From the NCBI GenBank assembly GCA_015060455.1, contig SUYM01000008.1, positions 29,442-92,578 on the forward strand: a DNA stretch of 63,137 nucleotides. The letters run 5' to 3'. The DNA comes from Bacteroidales bacterium. Its GTDB lineage: Bacteria > Bacteroidota > Bacteroidia > Bacteroidales > UBA932. Both the position numbers and the translations under genes were made by a program. Below, piece after piece: positions 16,937 through 27,276 of this stretch (its first letter is position 1; every line of letters begins with the position of its first letter). The notes beneath the pieces are model-generated. The model did no database searches, was not told the DNA's origin, and saw only the letters and a program-made list of their open reading frames with translations.

Positions 16937-18255
16937 TTGAGCATCTGTGCGATAGGTCCTACGAATCTGTCAATGTCTCCCGCTCCTACAGTCACGAGCA
17001 GTTCAACCTTTTCATCTGCAAGGTAATCCATCAGTTCGGAACGTTTCAGAAGCACTTTCTCCGGGCAGGTCACATCCTTAAAGATGATTTCCGATGTAAC
17101 TCCCGGTATGGGTTCCTCACGTGCAGGGTATATGTCCAGGAGTATGAGTTTGTCCGCCTTGCTCAGTGCCGCTGCAAACCCGTCCGCAAAGTCCCTTGTC
17201 CTTGTGTATAGATGAGGCTGGAATATGACCGTCATCTTCATCTGGGGATAGGACTTCCTTATAGAACTGAGTGCCGCGGAAATCTCCTCAGGATGATGCG
17301 CATAATCGTCTATATATACGCAGTCCGGTCTTTTTACCTGTATGTCAAATCTTCTCTTCACTCCGGAGAACGTGGCCAGGGCCTCCCTGATCTTTTCAGG
17401 CGCAATGCCGTATGTCAGCGCAATGGCGGCGGCACCTGTGGCGTTCTCGATGTTCACCCAGCCCGGGATGCCAAGACAGCAGTCTTCGATCACTCCGCCG
17501 GGGTGGTGTATGTTGAAATGTCCGTCAGGAAGTATCTCTGCATAAAAGTCAGCCTCAGGGTCTCCGTATGTCATTATGCGCGCCTGAGTGTCCGCCGGTG
17601 TTATGTCCAGGCCGTATCTTGCTATCACCGTCCCGCTTACCTGTGAGGCAAAGTCCTTGAAAGCCTGGCGGATATGAGCCTCGTCTCCATAGATGTCAAG
17701 GTGGTCCGCATCCATTGACGTGATCACAGCCACCTCAGGGTGGAGTTGCAGGAAGGAGCGGTCGAACTCATCTGCCTCGACCACGACCACATCGTTCGGG
17801 GCGGTAAGAAGGTTGGAATCATAATTCTTCGAAATGCCTCCGAGAAATGCCGAACAACCCTCTCCCGATGCTGCAAAAAGATGGCTTGTCATGGTGCTGG
17901 TAGTGGTCTTTCCATGGGTTCCGGCCACAGCCATACATCTCTGGCCGCGGGTGATCTCCCCGAGCATCTGTGAACGTTTTATGACCCTGTAACCGTTTTC
18001 CTGCACATATACAAGTTCTCCCATATCCTTAGGAATGGCAGGAGTATAGACTACAAGAGTGCTCCCGGCGTCCTTAGGGACAAATTCCGTATTGTCCTCG
18101 TAATGAACCCCGATACCCTCCGCTTCAAGCGCCTCCGTCAGGGGAGAGGGGGTCTTGTCATATCCGCTCACCTTGAAGCCCTTTGCGTTGTAGTATCTTG
18201 CTATGGCACTCATTCCGATGCCTCCGATGCCTATGAAGTATATGTGTCTGTACAT
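16933..18255 (-). CDS. murC: UDP-N-acetylmuramate--L-alanine ligase
   Basis: Cytoplasmic Mur ligase that adds L-Ala to UDP-MurNAc using ATP. The 440 residues show the N-terminal UDP-binding IGIGGIGMS loop (8-16), the ATP loop GTHGKTTT (112-119) and the central-domain EADEFDRSF motif. It is tightly packed in the dcw cluster, with 2 bases after murG and a 4-base overlap with ftsQ. Confidence 0.97.
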   Translation of the reverse strand: MYRHIYFIGIGGIGMSAIARYYNAKGFKVSGYDKTPSPLTEALEAEGIGVHYEDNTEFVPKDAGSTLVVYTPAIPKDMGELVYVQENGYRVIKRSQMLGEITRGQRCMAVAGTHGKTTTSTMTSHLFAASGEGCSAFLGGISKNYDSNLLTAPNDVVVVEADEFDRSFLQLHPEVAVITSMDADHLDIYGDEAHIRQAFKDFASQVSGTVIARYGLDITPADTQARIMTYGDPEADFYAEILPDGHFNIHHPGGVIEDCCLGIPGWVNIENATGAAAIALTYGIAPEKIREALATFSGVKRRFDIQVKRPDCVYIDDYAHHPEEISAALSSIRKSYPQMKMTVIFQPHLYTRTRDFADGFAAALSKADKLILLDIYPAREEPIPGVTSEIIFKDVTCPEKVLLKRSELMDYLADEKVELLVTVGAGDIDRFVGPIAQMLK

Positions 18256-18257
18256 GT

Positions 18258-19370
18258 CTAAACTATCTTATATATTTCCTTGACTATATCTTCTGCTGCC
18301 CGGGTCTTTGCCAGTGCGGCAATGTTCCTTTCAAGCAACGCAATCCTCTCCGGCTCGCTGAGGAGTCCGCATGCGGTGCTCATAAGTCTTTCCTCCGCTT
18401 CAGAATCCTTGATTATCATGGCTGCGTATTTGTTTACCAAAGCCATGGCATTGTGGGTCTGATGGTCTTCCGCCACGTTCGGTGACGGGACGAAGATTGT
18501 TGCCTTGTGAGCGGCACAGAGTTCCGACACGGAACTTGCTCCCGAGCGGGATATAACCACATCAGCCGCTGCATACGCCAGGTCCATCCTCTGTATGAAG
18601 TCCGAGTACTGCACTCCCGGAACATCTCTTCCCTCCATGAACCGGTCAATCGAAGCCTTGTAGTATTTTCCGCACTGCCATATCACTTCCACACCTTCGC
18701 CTTCAGGGCAGCCGTCGCTTATCCATTTCTTCATTGCATTGTTAAGCGTGCCGCTTCCGAGGCTTCCTCCCACGATGAAAATGTGTTTCTTCTCAGGGTC
18801 AAGTCCATAGAACTTAATAGCCTCCTCCTTCATCTGAGGCGTGCACGGCACAATCTCCTTCCTTATAGGGTTGCCTGTAAGCACAATCCTGTCAGCCGGG
18901 AAGAACCTTTCCATATTCTCATAAGCCACGCATATCTTCCTTGCCTTCTTTCCTACAATCTTGTTTGTCAGCCCGGCGAAGCCGTTCTGCTCCTGGATAA
19001 GTGTCGGGATGCCGAGTCTGCCTGCGGCCCACAGAAGGGGAGCGCTGGCATATCCGCCCACGCCGATGGCGATGTCAGGCTTGAATTCCCTCAGTATCTT
19101 CTTTGCCATCCCCACACTTTTTGCCACCTTGAAGGGCAGAGCGAGATTGGACAGGCTCAGACTTCTTTGAAGACCTGCCACGGGGAGTCCGACAATCTCA
19201 TATCCGGCAGCCGGCACCTTCTCCATCTCCATCCTGCCCTCCGCTCCGACAAAAAGGATTTCAGTTTCCGGGTTGACCGCCTTGAGCATATTAGCGATTG
19301 AGAGGGCCGGGAAGATATGTCCTCCGGTCCCTCCTCCGCTTATTATCACTTTGAGTTTCCTATAATTCAT
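18258..19370 (-). CDS. murG: UDP-N-acetylglucosamine transferase MurG
   Basis: Membrane-associated GT28 glycosyltransferase that converts lipid I to lipid II. The 370 residues include the N-terminal GGGTGGHIFPAL motif and, in the second Rossmann domain, GGSLGSGTLN and SRSGASSVSELC for UDP-GlcNAc binding. It lies between ftsW and murC with gaps of 4 and 2 bases. Confidence 0.97.
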   Translation of the reverse strand: MNYRKLKVIISGGGTGGHIFPALSIANMLKAVNPETEILFVGAEGRMEMEKVPAAGYEIVGLPVAGLQRSLSLSNLALPFKVAKSVGMAKKILREFKPDIAIGVGGYASAPLLWAAGRLGIPTLIQEQNGFAGLTNKIVGKKARKICVAYENMERFFPADRIVLTGNPIRKEIVPCTPQMKEEAIKFYGLDPEKKHIFIVGGSLGSGTLNNAMKKWISDGCPEGEGVEVIWQCGKYYKASIDRFMEGRDVPGVQYSDFIQRMDLAYAAADVVISRSGASSVSELCAAHKATIFVPSPNVAEDHQTHNAMALVNKYAAMIIKDSEAEERLMSTACGLLSEPERIALLERNIAALAKTRAAEDIVKEIYKIV

Positions 19371-19374
19371 ATTG

Positions 19375-20805
19375 TCATTGTTCTTCGGGTTCTTCCTGTG
19401 TCTGTATCGTCAGATTCTCCTCTTGCGGAATGCTTCCGTATCGGGCTTCCTGCACCTGGATCTTCTTCCTGGCTATCCTGCTTATGCTCAGAATGATGCC
19501 GAATGCTATGCAGAACATGATGAAGGCAAATCTTCCGTCACTTATCAGAGGCAGAGTCTGCCCTGTCATCACACCGATATCCACATTTACCATTATGTGC
19601 ATGAACGCCTGGGCGGTGATCATGAAGGTCAGTCCGCCGACTGCATATTTTGCAAAATCATTGTCACACCATCGGGCGATCAAGGCCCCCCGGGCCAACA
19701 GGCTGATAAAGAGTATTATTATAATTATGCCTCCAAGCAGTCCGTATTCCTCTACGATGAAACTGAACATATAGTCGGAGTAGATGTGGGTGACTATATA
19801 TTTCTGAGTGCTGTTTCCGCTGCCCTTGCCGATGAGTCCGCCCTGCTTGATGGCAATCATCGCCGTATAAGGCTGCTTTATCTTGTCTCTGACCTTATAC
19901 CAGAGTTTTGATTCCTTTCCGTGCTCCGGGTCGTTTTCGACATCAATGAGAGTGTATATGTCGTAGTCGTCAGTCAATCGTGAGACAAGGGTATCGATTC
20001 TCATGCCCTTGCAGTATTTCCCGTCAGATATATAATAGACTCCCACCAGACAGGCCAAGCCTACTATGCCGGATAGTATGATCAGCAGCAGTTCACGTAT
20101 AGGCATCCGTCCGATCCACAGGATTATCATGCACACGCCGCCAATGAAGATCATGCTGGAATTGCTGCCCGGCTTGCAGAGAACAGTGATCAGCGCGACC
20201 GGAAGATATATGTACAGTATCCTTTTCCATACAGGCTTGCTCAGAAAGGCGAGTTTTTGGTATTTCCGAGCGAGCGAGTTGACCCATCTGAATCTTGTGC
20301 ATTCCTTGCCTTCCTCCATCTCGTCCTTGTCAACGGAGTATGATTCGAGGGCCCAGGCAAGGTACATGATCATGGCTACCTTGACAAATTCAAATACGTG
20401 TATCTGAAATCTGTTCATGAACAGAAGGGAACGGGTCGCATCATTGACATTATATGCCCTGAGGAATCCCAGGTTTATCTTGAAGTCCATTATCACCAGC
20501 AGAATCAAAGATGCAAAGAAGCCCAGTTGCGACAGTCTTCTGAACAGACGGATGCTCTTTATCTTGTAGAGACACCAGATCAGGAACAGTCCTCCCGCGA
20601 TAAACAGAGCATGTGTCCTGAGCATATCGACCCTGTCCTTGCTGCCGTCCGTCAACATCGAGGTGGAGGAGAAGATAGCAAGTGCCGATATCATGATAAG
20701 CATGAACACGATGATCCATACGACCTTATCTCCTTCGATATTGTCGATGAAATTCCAGAAGCCCTTATTGTCGCTCCGGTTTGTGTTTTCTCCTTCCTTA
20801 TTCAT
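19375..20805 (-). CDS. ftsW: Peptidoglycan glycosyltransferase FtsW
   Basis: SEDS-family polytopic membrane protein of 476 residues with about ten hydrophobic segments. It polymerises lipid II at the septum with FtsI. A long loop (about 250-310) and the conserved region GLIGKGSGNSTQKY before the last helices fit the family. The C-terminal tail is cytoplasmic and Gln/Glu-rich. RodA is the close alternative, but the dcw position makes FtsW the call. Confidence 0.94.
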   Translation of the reverse strand: MNKEGENTNRSDNKGFWNFIDNIEGDKVVWIIVFMLIMISALAIFSSTSMLTDGSKDRVDMLRTHALFIAGGLFLIWCLYKIKSIRLFRRLSQLGFFASLILLVIMDFKINLGFLRAYNVNDATRSLLFMNRFQIHVFEFVKVAMIMYLAWALESYSVDKDEMEEGKECTRFRWVNSLARKYQKLAFLSKPVWKRILYIYLPVALITVLCKPGSNSSMIFIGGVCMIILWIGRMPIRELLLIILSGIVGLACLVGVYYISDGKYCKGMRIDTLVSRLTDDYDIYTLIDVENDPEHGKESKLWYKVRDKIKQPYTAMIAIKQGGLIGKGSGNSTQKYIVTHIYSDYMFSFIVEEYGLLGGIIIIILFISLLARGALIARWCDNDFAKYAVGGLTFMITAQAFMHIMVNVDIGVMTGQTLPLISDGRFAFIMFCIAFGIILSISRIARKKIQVQEARYGSIPQEENLTIQTQEEPEEQ

Positions 20806-20809
20806 ATTC

Positions 20810-22144
20810 CTACAGGTTTCTTACAGCGTCCTTGAATTGTCTTCCGCGGTCTTCATAATTCTTGAAAAGGTCAAAACTTGCGCAGCATGGAGACAGCAGC
20901 ACAACGTCTCCCGCCGAGGCAATCTCATGAGCCTTCTGCACTGCATCCTTGGCTGATGTGACATCGTACATCTTGGCTACAACCCCTTCAAATGCATTAT
21001 GAATCTTCCTGTTGTCGATGCCCATGCATATGATTGCCTTGACCTTCTCCTGTGCCAGAGGGACGAGGCTGCTGTAATCGTTGCCCTTGTCAGTTCCTCC
21101 TACAATCCACACTACCGGTCTGGTCTGACATTCGAGTGCATACCATGCCGCATCCACATTGGTGGCCTTGGAGTCGTTTATATAGAGGACATCCTTTATG
21201 CTCAGAACATTTTCAAGCCTGTGCTCAACTGCCTGGAATGTTGCAAGGCCCTCTCTGATGGCACTGTCATCGATTTCCATTGCCTTCGCCGCGAGGGCTG
21301 CCGCCATGGAGTTGTATATATTGTGCTTTCCACCCAAGGCAAGTTCTTTCAGATAGATGTCTGTCTCGTCCTCGTCATATCTTATGACAATCTTCTCCTC
21401 CTTGACGAATGCACCCTGAGTGACCTCCTTCTTCTGGGTGAACGGAAGTTGCTTTGCCTTTACCACAATCTTGTTGAGGTGGTTGATTGTGATCTCGTCG
21501 TCAGAGCAGAATATGAAGCAGTCATCGTCAGACATGTTCCGTGTGATGCGGAACTTGGACTTGACGTAGTTCTCCATATTGTAGTCATATCTGTCAAGGT
21601 GGTCAGGGGTGATGTTGGTGATGATGGCTATATCGGCCTTGAAATCATATACATTGTCAAGTTGGAAACTGCTGAGTTCCAATACGTAGATGTCGAATTT
21701 CTCTGTGGCCACCTGATAGGCGTAACTCTTTCCTATGTTTCCGCCGAGCCCCACGTTCAGACCGGCCTGCTGCAACAGATGGTAAATGAGCGAGGTCGTG
21801 GTTGTTTTTCCGTTGCTTCCTGTGATGCACACCTTCTTTGCAGAATCATATCGTCCTGCAAATTCGATCTCAGAGATTACCCTGATGCCCTTCTCTTCGA
21901 TTTTCTGCACCATGGCTGCTGTAGAAGGTATTCCCGGACTCTTGATGACCTCGTCTGCGTTGAGGATCAGCGACTCTGTGTGCCCGCCCTGCTCGAACGG
22001 GATATTCCATTCGTTGAGCACGGAAATATATTTCTCAGACAGGTTGCCCATATCTGAGAGAAAGACATCGAAACCTTTCACTTTTGCGAGCACTGCGGAT
22101 CCCACTCCGCTCTCGCCACCTCCCAAAACTACTACTCTTGACAT
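20810..22144 (-). CDS. murD: UDP-N-acetylmuramoylalanine--D-glutamate ligase
   Basis: Mur ligase adding D-Glu to UDP-MurNAc-L-Ala. The 444 residues carry the GGGESGVG N-terminal loop, the ATP loop TGSNGKTTTT (about 107-116) and the ELSSFQLD motif of the central domain. It is spaced 1 base from mraY and 4 from ftsW. Confidence 0.96.
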   Translation of the reverse strand: MSRVVVLGGGESGVGSAVLAKVKGFDVFLSDMGNLSEKYISVLNEWNIPFEQGGHTESLILNADEVIKSPGIPSTAAMVQKIEEKGIRVISEIEFAGRYDSAKKVCITGSNGKTTTTSLIYHLLQQAGLNVGLGGNIGKSYAYQVATEKFDIYVLELSSFQLDNVYDFKADIAIITNITPDHLDRYDYNMENYVKSKFRITRNMSDDDCFIFCSDDEITINHLNKIVVKAKQLPFTQKKEVTQGAFVKEEKIVIRYDEDETDIYLKELALGGKHNIYNSMAAALAAKAMEIDDSAIREGLATFQAVEHRLENVLSIKDVLYINDSKATNVDAAWYALECQTRPVVWIVGGTDKGNDYSSLVPLAQEKVKAIICMGIDNRKIHNAFEGVVAKMYDVTSAKDAVQKAHEIASAGDVVLLSPCCASFDLFKNYEDRGRQFKDAVRNL

Positions 22145-22145
22145 A

Positions 22146-23333
22146 TTATCTGACCTTCAATAATGCTATTGTAATTAACGCTAAAATAATCCCCACAATC
22201 CAGAATCTTGCGACTATCTTTGACTCCGGAAGTGCCTTTGCAGGCTTGTTTATAAGGCATTCTATGCCTTCCTTCTGATAATGATGGTGCAGGGGAGTCA
22301 TCTTGAATATCCTGCGTCCTGCGCCATATTTCTTCTTTGTGTATTTGAAATAACCTCTCTGGAGAAGCACCGACACGCTCTCGGCGAAAAAGACTCCGCA
22401 GAGTACCGGGATGAGCAGTTCCTTTCTTATAAGTACGGCTGTCACTCCGATGATGCCTCCAAGCATAAGACTGCCGGTGTCACCCATGAACACCTGAGCC
22501 GGATAGGTGTTGTACCAGAGGAAGCCGATCAGTGCACCCACGAGAGCCGACATGAAGACCGCAATCTCTCCGCTGCCCGGTATATACATTATGTTGAGAT
22601 ATTCGGCATTAAGTACATTGCCTCCTAACCAGGCGAATATACCCAGTACGACACCCACAATCGCTGTCGTTCCTGCTGCAAGACCGTCCATGCCGTCAGT
22701 GAGGTTCACTCCGTTCGAGCAGGCTGTGATCACTATGACAATCATGAGCACGTAGATGAACCATGTGCAATATGTGCCCCAGGGGCCTGAGAAAGGTGCG
22801 AGCCACCCGTAATCGAACTCATGATCCTTTACGAACGGGATTGTGGTTGCTGTGCTTGAAACTATATCGTCACTGAAACATACGGCAAGTCCGATTGCAA
22901 GAGCCATCAGTCCTTGAAGAATGAGTTTTCCCTTTTCGCTCATTCCCTCCTTGTTCTTCCTGAACACCTTGATGTAGTCGTCTGCAAAACCTATGAGGAA
23001 GAACCACACCGTGCTTATCAGCAGCAGGATATTGTATATGTTTGTAAGGTCTCCCACCAGAAGCACCGGTATGATCAGGGATATGAATATGATTATACCA
23101 CCCATTGTCGGTGTCCCTTTTTTCTGCATCTGCCCTTCAAGCCCAAGGTCACGTATGGTCTCTCCGATCTGCTTCTTCTGGAGCCAGCCGATGATCCTGC
23201 GTCCTGCGAAGATGGATATCAGCAGGGCGAGGGTAAAGGCAGTGATGGCCCTGAATGACAGGTAGCCCCACAGACCCTGACCGGGAATGTCAAGACCGAT
23301 TTCTCTCAAATATTCTGAAAGGTGGTAAATCAT
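22146..23333 (-). CDS. mraY: Phospho-N-acetylmuramoyl-pentapeptide transferase MraY
   Basis: Polytopic inner-membrane enzyme (395 residues) that transfers phospho-MurNAc-pentapeptide to undecaprenyl phosphate, giving lipid I. Visible motifs are KKGTPTMGG, FADDYIKV with the paired aspartates, NLTDGMDGLA, and the terminal HHHYQKEG region. It is longer than the E. coli enzyme (360), mainly in loops, which is usual for Bacteroidetes. Confidence 0.97.
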   Translation of the reverse strand: MIYHLSEYLREIGLDIPGQGLWGYLSFRAITAFTLALLISIFAGRRIIGWLQKKQIGETIRDLGLEGQMQKKGTPTMGGIIIFISLIIPVLLVGDLTNIYNILLLISTVWFFLIGFADDYIKVFRKNKEGMSEKGKLILQGLMALAIGLAVCFSDDIVSSTATTIPFVKDHEFDYGWLAPFSGPWGTYCTWFIYVLMIVIVITACSNGVNLTDGMDGLAAGTTAIVGVVLGIFAWLGGNVLNAEYLNIMYIPGSGEIAVFMSALVGALIGFLWYNTYPAQVFMGDTGSLMLGGIIGVTAVLIRKELLIPVLCGVFFAESVSVLLQRGYFKYTKKKYGAGRRIFKMTPLHHHYQKEGIECLINKPAKALPESKIVARFWIVGIILALITIALLKVR

Positions 23334-23336
23334 GAT

Positions 23337-24812
23337 TTAAAGTGTGTTAAATATTTCCGTTACTATTTCCTTTTCGTCAAAATGTGTCTTCTGCGTGCCT
23401 ATGATCTGGTATTTCTCGTGGCCTTTTCCTGCCAGAAGGACAGTGGCTCCCGGGCCGGCAAGCATCAGTGCCGTGCGTATGGCTTCCTGCCTGTCCTCGA
23501 TGAACAGTGATTTTGCCCTTCCGCTTATGTCCATCCCTGACTTTATGTCCGCCATGATGTCGCCTGTCTTCTCTGTGCGGCTGTTGTCGGATGTGACTAT
23601 GATGCGGTCCGCCATCTTCTGTGCGATGAGTCCCATTTCAGGGCGTTTGGTCTTGTCCCTGTCGCCTCCGCAGCCGAAGAGACAGATGAGTTCCCGGTCC
23701 GGTGCAATCTCCCTGAGCGTCTTCAATACATTTTCAAGTGCGTCAGGAGTGTGTGCATAATCGATTATTACCGATATGTCCTTCGGCCCTCTCATGTTCT
23801 CAAGCCTTCCCGGTGCAGGTTTCAGAGTGCTCATAGCCACAAGCACCTCCATCGGATTTGCCCCGAGTTCCACTGCGGTAGAGTAGAGGGCAAGGAGATT
23901 ATACGCATTATGCTGTCCTATCAGACATGACCAAGTCTCGGTGCCGTCCATCTTCAGCATCATGCCCTCGAAACTCTGCTCCATCACCCGGCATGTGTGG
24001 TCCGCCATGCCTCTGCATGAATATGTCACCACCCTCGCTGCCGTGTTCTGCGTCATCACAAGACCGTTCCTGTCGTCTGTGTTCACTATCGCCACTGCGT
24101 CCTTGTCGAGGTTGTCAAAGAACAGTTTCTTGCATCTGAGATACTCAGCAAATGTCTTGTGGTAGTCCAGGTGGTCGTGGGTGAGGTTCGAGAACAGCGC
24201 GGCCTTGAATTTCAGACCGGCTATACGTTCCTGCTCCACGCCGATCGAACTCACCTCCATGAAGCAGTATTCGCATCCTGCCACCACCATTTCGTGGAGC
24301 AATGAGTTTATGGTTATAGGGTCCGAGGTTGTGTTTATGGCCTCTGTGCCCTTGTCGCCTACATAGTTTGCTATGGTCGAAAGCAGTCCGCAACGATAGC
24401 CCAGAGCAGTGAACATCCTGTGCAGAAGGGTCACTGTGGTCGTCTTGCCGTTGGTGCCGGTGATGCCGACCAGTGTGAGACTCTCGGACGGATTGCCATA
24501 GAAATTGGCCGCCGCTATCGCGAGACTGTGTCTTGACGAGTCCGTCTTGAGGAGAACGACTCCGTCCATTTCGTCAAGATGGATGTTCTGTCTGTCAAGT
24601 GCCTCCTGATCTTCATAGATGATGGCACGTGCTCCCTTGCTGATTGCAAGACTGATGTAGTCGTGCCCGTCGCTTGCAAAACCCTTGACTGCGACAAACA
24701 ATGCTCCCGCAGCGACCTTTCGTGAGTCGCTGCAGATGGAGTCGATCTCCACACGCGTGTTGCCGTATGTCGGAGTGGCTCCGCTGTTTCTTATGACCTT
24801 GTCGAGAATCAT
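23337..24812 (-). CDS. murE: UDP-MurNAc-tripeptide synthetase MurE
   Basis: Mur ligase adding the third residue (meso-diaminopimelate in most Gram-negatives) to UDP-MurNAc-dipeptide; 491 residues. The ATP loop GITGTNGKTTT and the HTPDALENVL and GCGGDRDKTKRP motifs are clear. I place the start at 24812: this ATG overlaps the ftsI stop by 4 bases, and conserved sequence begins there. The open frame reaches 24905 but that part lies wholly inside ftsI. Near the C terminus it reads SDNSRTEK where diaminopimelate enzymes typically have DNPR, so I would not state the amino acid specificity outright. Confidence 0.94.
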   Translation of the reverse strand: MILDKVIRNSGATPTYGNTRVEIDSICSDSRKVAAGALFVAVKGFASDGHDYISLAISKGARAIIYEDQEALDRQNIHLDEMDGVVLLKTDSSRHSLAIAAANFYGNPSESLTLVGITGTNGKTTTVTLLHRMFTALGYRCGLLSTIANYVGDKGTEAINTTSDPITINSLLHEMVVAGCEYCFMEVSSIGVEQERIAGLKFKAALFSNLTHDHLDYHKTFAEYLRCKKLFFDNLDKDAVAIVNTDDRNGLVMTQNTAARVVTYSCRGMADHTCRVMEQSFEGMMLKMDGTETWSCLIGQHNAYNLLALYSTAVELGANPMEVLVAMSTLKPAPGRLENMRGPKDISVIIDYAHTPDALENVLKTLREIAPDRELICLFGCGGDRDKTKRPEMGLIAQKMADRIIVTSDNSRTEKTGDIMADIKSGMDISGRAKSLFIEDRQEAIRTALMLAGPGATVLLAGKGHEKYQIIGTQKTHFDEKEIVTEIFNTL

Positions 24813-26956
24813 TTCAATATCAGATGGACTGTTGCGTTCTTCTTGTCTATCGTGCCGCCAGGTATGCTTTGTCTTACTACATGTCCGACACCCTCGTATG
24901 TACATCTGTAACCGTTGTTCTCAAGTGCGTACATCGCATCTTTGAGTCCGAATCCGATCAGGTTGGGCATGGGTGCCGAACTCTGACGTGTACCTATATA
25001 GTTCTCCTTCATATATGGCATCTCATAGGTGTCTTCGAGGGTTTCTCCCCACTCGTCCTCCAATGCCCAGATATGATCTACAATATTTCTGAATATCTTT
25101 GCCGGCTGGTTGCCACCTCCGTAGCCCAGGCTCTTGGTCAGCGTCGTATATACTGTCACAATTGCCGAATATTCAGGGTTGTCGGCAGGGAAGAATCCGA
25201 CAAATGTCGCCTGATACTTCCTCTCCCCGTCAGCGGTTTCCCAAGGCTTGTCTTTCAGAGGCTTGTCCTGAGGGTCAAGATATATCCATGCGGTGCCTGT
25301 CTTGCCTGCAACCTCACATTTTGCTCCCTTCATCCTTCTTGCTGCCGTTCCCTCTGTCGCCACTGCTTTGAGTGCGGATGTCAATGAGTCAGCGGTCTGT
25401 CCCGAACAGATGGCTCCGTTAAGAATCTCCGGCTTGAACTTTTTCAGGGCCGCTCCGTTTCTTTCGAACGATTCGATCAGATAAGGCTTCATCATGCGTC
25501 CGTCGTTGGCTATCGCATTATAGAAGGTAAGTATGCTGAGCGGAGTCTGCCTGATCGAATAGCCGATGGCAGTCGAGTACAGGTCGTGGATGTTCCATGA
25601 GTTTCTCAGAGACGATGTTCCATAGGCATCTTCCTTCAGATCGAAGGTGTATGATCCGTCTAATTTATATTCATAGAGCCTGTCTGTAAACTGCTTGATG
25701 GTTTCGGCATTTTCTCCATAGTGCTTGATGACCAGATGCCGGAATACGTTGTTTGAAGATATTGCAAGTCCTTCCCTGACAGTTATCGTCTTGTTGCCTG
25801 TCTGATCTATATAGTTCTTCAACTGCTTGTCGATGTGAAGGTCAGGGAACTCTTTCAGATAGCCTCCGTTGGTTTCCACCTTTGTATCCAGAGTCACCTT
25901 GCCGTCTTCCAGCAGAGTCATCAGGGTTGCGGTCTTGAACACCGAGCCGGGAGCACCGCTGCGACCGATGGCCATGTTGTAACTTTCCTTCAATTCTCCT
26001 TTGCTGTTCTTCTTCAGGTTCGCCATTGCCTTTATTGCTCCGGTCTTCACCTCCATCACCACCGCACATGCACCTTCGATTCCCGCATCTTCGGAAATAT
26101 GGGCTCTGATGGCCTTGTCGGCAATATCCTGAATGCTTATGTCTATGGTAGTCCTTATGTCCTGTCCATGTTCCACCTCCACAACGGTGCTGTCCGGATT
26201 TATGGCCTTGCCCCTGTCTGTGGATTTCATCCATTGAACTCCCTCTTTGCCGTGCAGAAGATAGTTGTATTGTCCGTCCAGTCCGATGCTTCTGTTCCGT
26301 TCAGGATTCTTAGGGTCGAATCTTATGTCACCGATGACCCTCTCTGCCAGTCCCTGGTATGGATATATCCTTTTCAGCGACTTTTTCTCCTTCATTCCGC
26401 ACACATATTGACCCTTGCAATAGAAAGGCAGCGTCCTGATCTTATTCATTTCGGAGTGGCTGATGTCGCTTATGAGCAAGAGATCGCGCCTGCCGCGAAT
26501 GTTGTCGTTCTCTCTGTGTCTGATGATCTCGCTGTAATACTCCTCTGCTGTCTTCCCTTTTTTCACGATGCCGGCTATGCCGCGACACAACTCCATCGTG
26601 CCTTTTCTCCAACTTTCCTCGTTCAGGGAATCCTTGCCCGCCTTGATCTTCTGACCTGATGAAAGTTCCCTTTTCAGGATACAGCAGTCCATTCTAAGTT
26701 CATATACAGGTGCAGAACTTGCCAGAATCTTTCCGTTGCAGTCCAATATGTCACCTCTGTCCGGGTGAATTACATCTTTCTCATAGTTAGGTATGAACTC
26801 TTCAAGGCTGTTGGTCGGAAGTTCCCAGATGAACTGCACATAGAAGATCTTGCCGATAATCCATAGACTTAGCACAAGGAATATGGCATAGAACCCCAGC
26901 AGAATCATGCTGACCCTGTCTTTGTTCTTGCCTGTATTTGTTGCCTTGCCTTTCAT
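24809..26956 (-). CDS. ftsI: Septal transpeptidase FtsI (PBP3) with PASTA domain
   Basis: Class B penicillin-binding protein (715 residues) that cross-links septal peptidoglycan. One membrane helix (about 15-38) is followed by a pedestal domain and a transpeptidase domain with SxxK (Ser338, Lys341), SxN near 401-403 and KTGT (552-555). The C-terminal ~65 residues form one PASTA domain (from APMPNLIGFGL), common in Bacteroidetes and Gram-positives but absent from E. coli FtsI. It overlaps murE by 4 bases and follows ftsL by 2. Confidence 0.96.
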   Translation of the reverse strand: MKGKATNTGKNKDRVSMILLGFYAIFLVLSLWIIGKIFYVQFIWELPTNSLEEFIPNYEKDVIHPDRGDILDCNGKILASSAPVYELRMDCCILKRELSSGQKIKAGKDSLNEESWRKGTMELCRGIAGIVKKGKTAEEYYSEIIRHRENDNIRGRRDLLLISDISHSEMNKIRTLPFYCKGQYVCGMKEKKSLKRIYPYQGLAERVIGDIRFDPKNPERNRSIGLDGQYNYLLHGKEGVQWMKSTDRGKAINPDSTVVEVEHGQDIRTTIDISIQDIADKAIRAHISEDAGIEGACAVVMEVKTGAIKAMANLKKNSKGELKESYNMAIGRSGAPGSVFKTATLMTLLEDGKVTLDTKVETNGGYLKEFPDLHIDKQLKNYIDQTGNKTITVREGLAISSNNVFRHLVIKHYGENAETIKQFTDRLYEYKLDGSYTFDLKEDAYGTSSLRNSWNIHDLYSTAIGYSIRQTPLSILTFYNAIANDGRMMKPYLIESFERNGAALKKFKPEILNGAICSGQTADSLTSALKAVATEGTAARRMKGAKCEVAGKTGTAWIYLDPQDKPLKDKPWETADGERKYQATFVGFFPADNPEYSAIVTVYTTLTKSLGYGGGNQPAKIFRNIVDHIWALEDEWGETLEDTYEMPYMKENYIGTRQSSAPMPNLIGFGLKDAMYALENNGYRCTYEGVGHVVRQSIPGGTIDKKNATVHLILK

Positions 26957-26958
26957 GT

Positions 26959-27276
26959 CTATCTGATTTTGCTTGCAGGTTTCTGAGGTGCCTTCACGGT
27001 CGAGCCGCAGTCTTCCAGCATTGTCTCCACTGTACTTATTCTTGTCAGACTTATTATCTCGCAGGTCTTGTTGAGATTCTCTATTTTCAGATTCTCTATC
27101 TTTGCCTTGTTGCTTTCGACAGTCTGCATCGTTATTTCGGCCCTGTAACTGAGCCAGATACTCACACCTCCGAGGAAGGCTGTATATAGAATGAACGGGA
27201 AGAGTTTGTCAACCCTCATTCTCAACAGTATGTCTCCCCGGCCGATCGCCTTGACGGTTTCCATGAACATTCCCAT
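26959..27276 (-). CDS. ftsL: FtsL-like cell division protein
   Basis: A small bitopic protein of 105 residues: cytoplasmic tip, one membrane helix (about 26-44), then a periplasmic coiled coil (about 50-80). This is the FtsL/DivIC pattern, and its position between rsmH and ftsI is the standard FtsL slot. The ATG at 27276 overlaps the rsmH stop as TAATG and has AGGAGG just upstream, an unusually strong ribosome site for Bacteroidetes. Sequence similarity alone would be weak evidence. Confidence 0.85.
   Translation of the reverse strand: MGMFMETVKAIGRGDILLRMRVDKLFPFILYTAFLGGVSIWLSYRAEITMQTVESNKAKIENLKIENLNKTCEIISLTRISTVETMLEDCGSTVKAPQKPASKIR

Noticed and set aside
20999..22057. 352-codon plus-strand frame opposite murD
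   Set aside because: Shadow of murD, which has all its motifs; the translation is Cys/Leu-rich with no domain.
25835..26659. 274-codon plus-strand frame opposite ftsI
   Set aside because: Shadow of a complete penicillin-binding protein gene.
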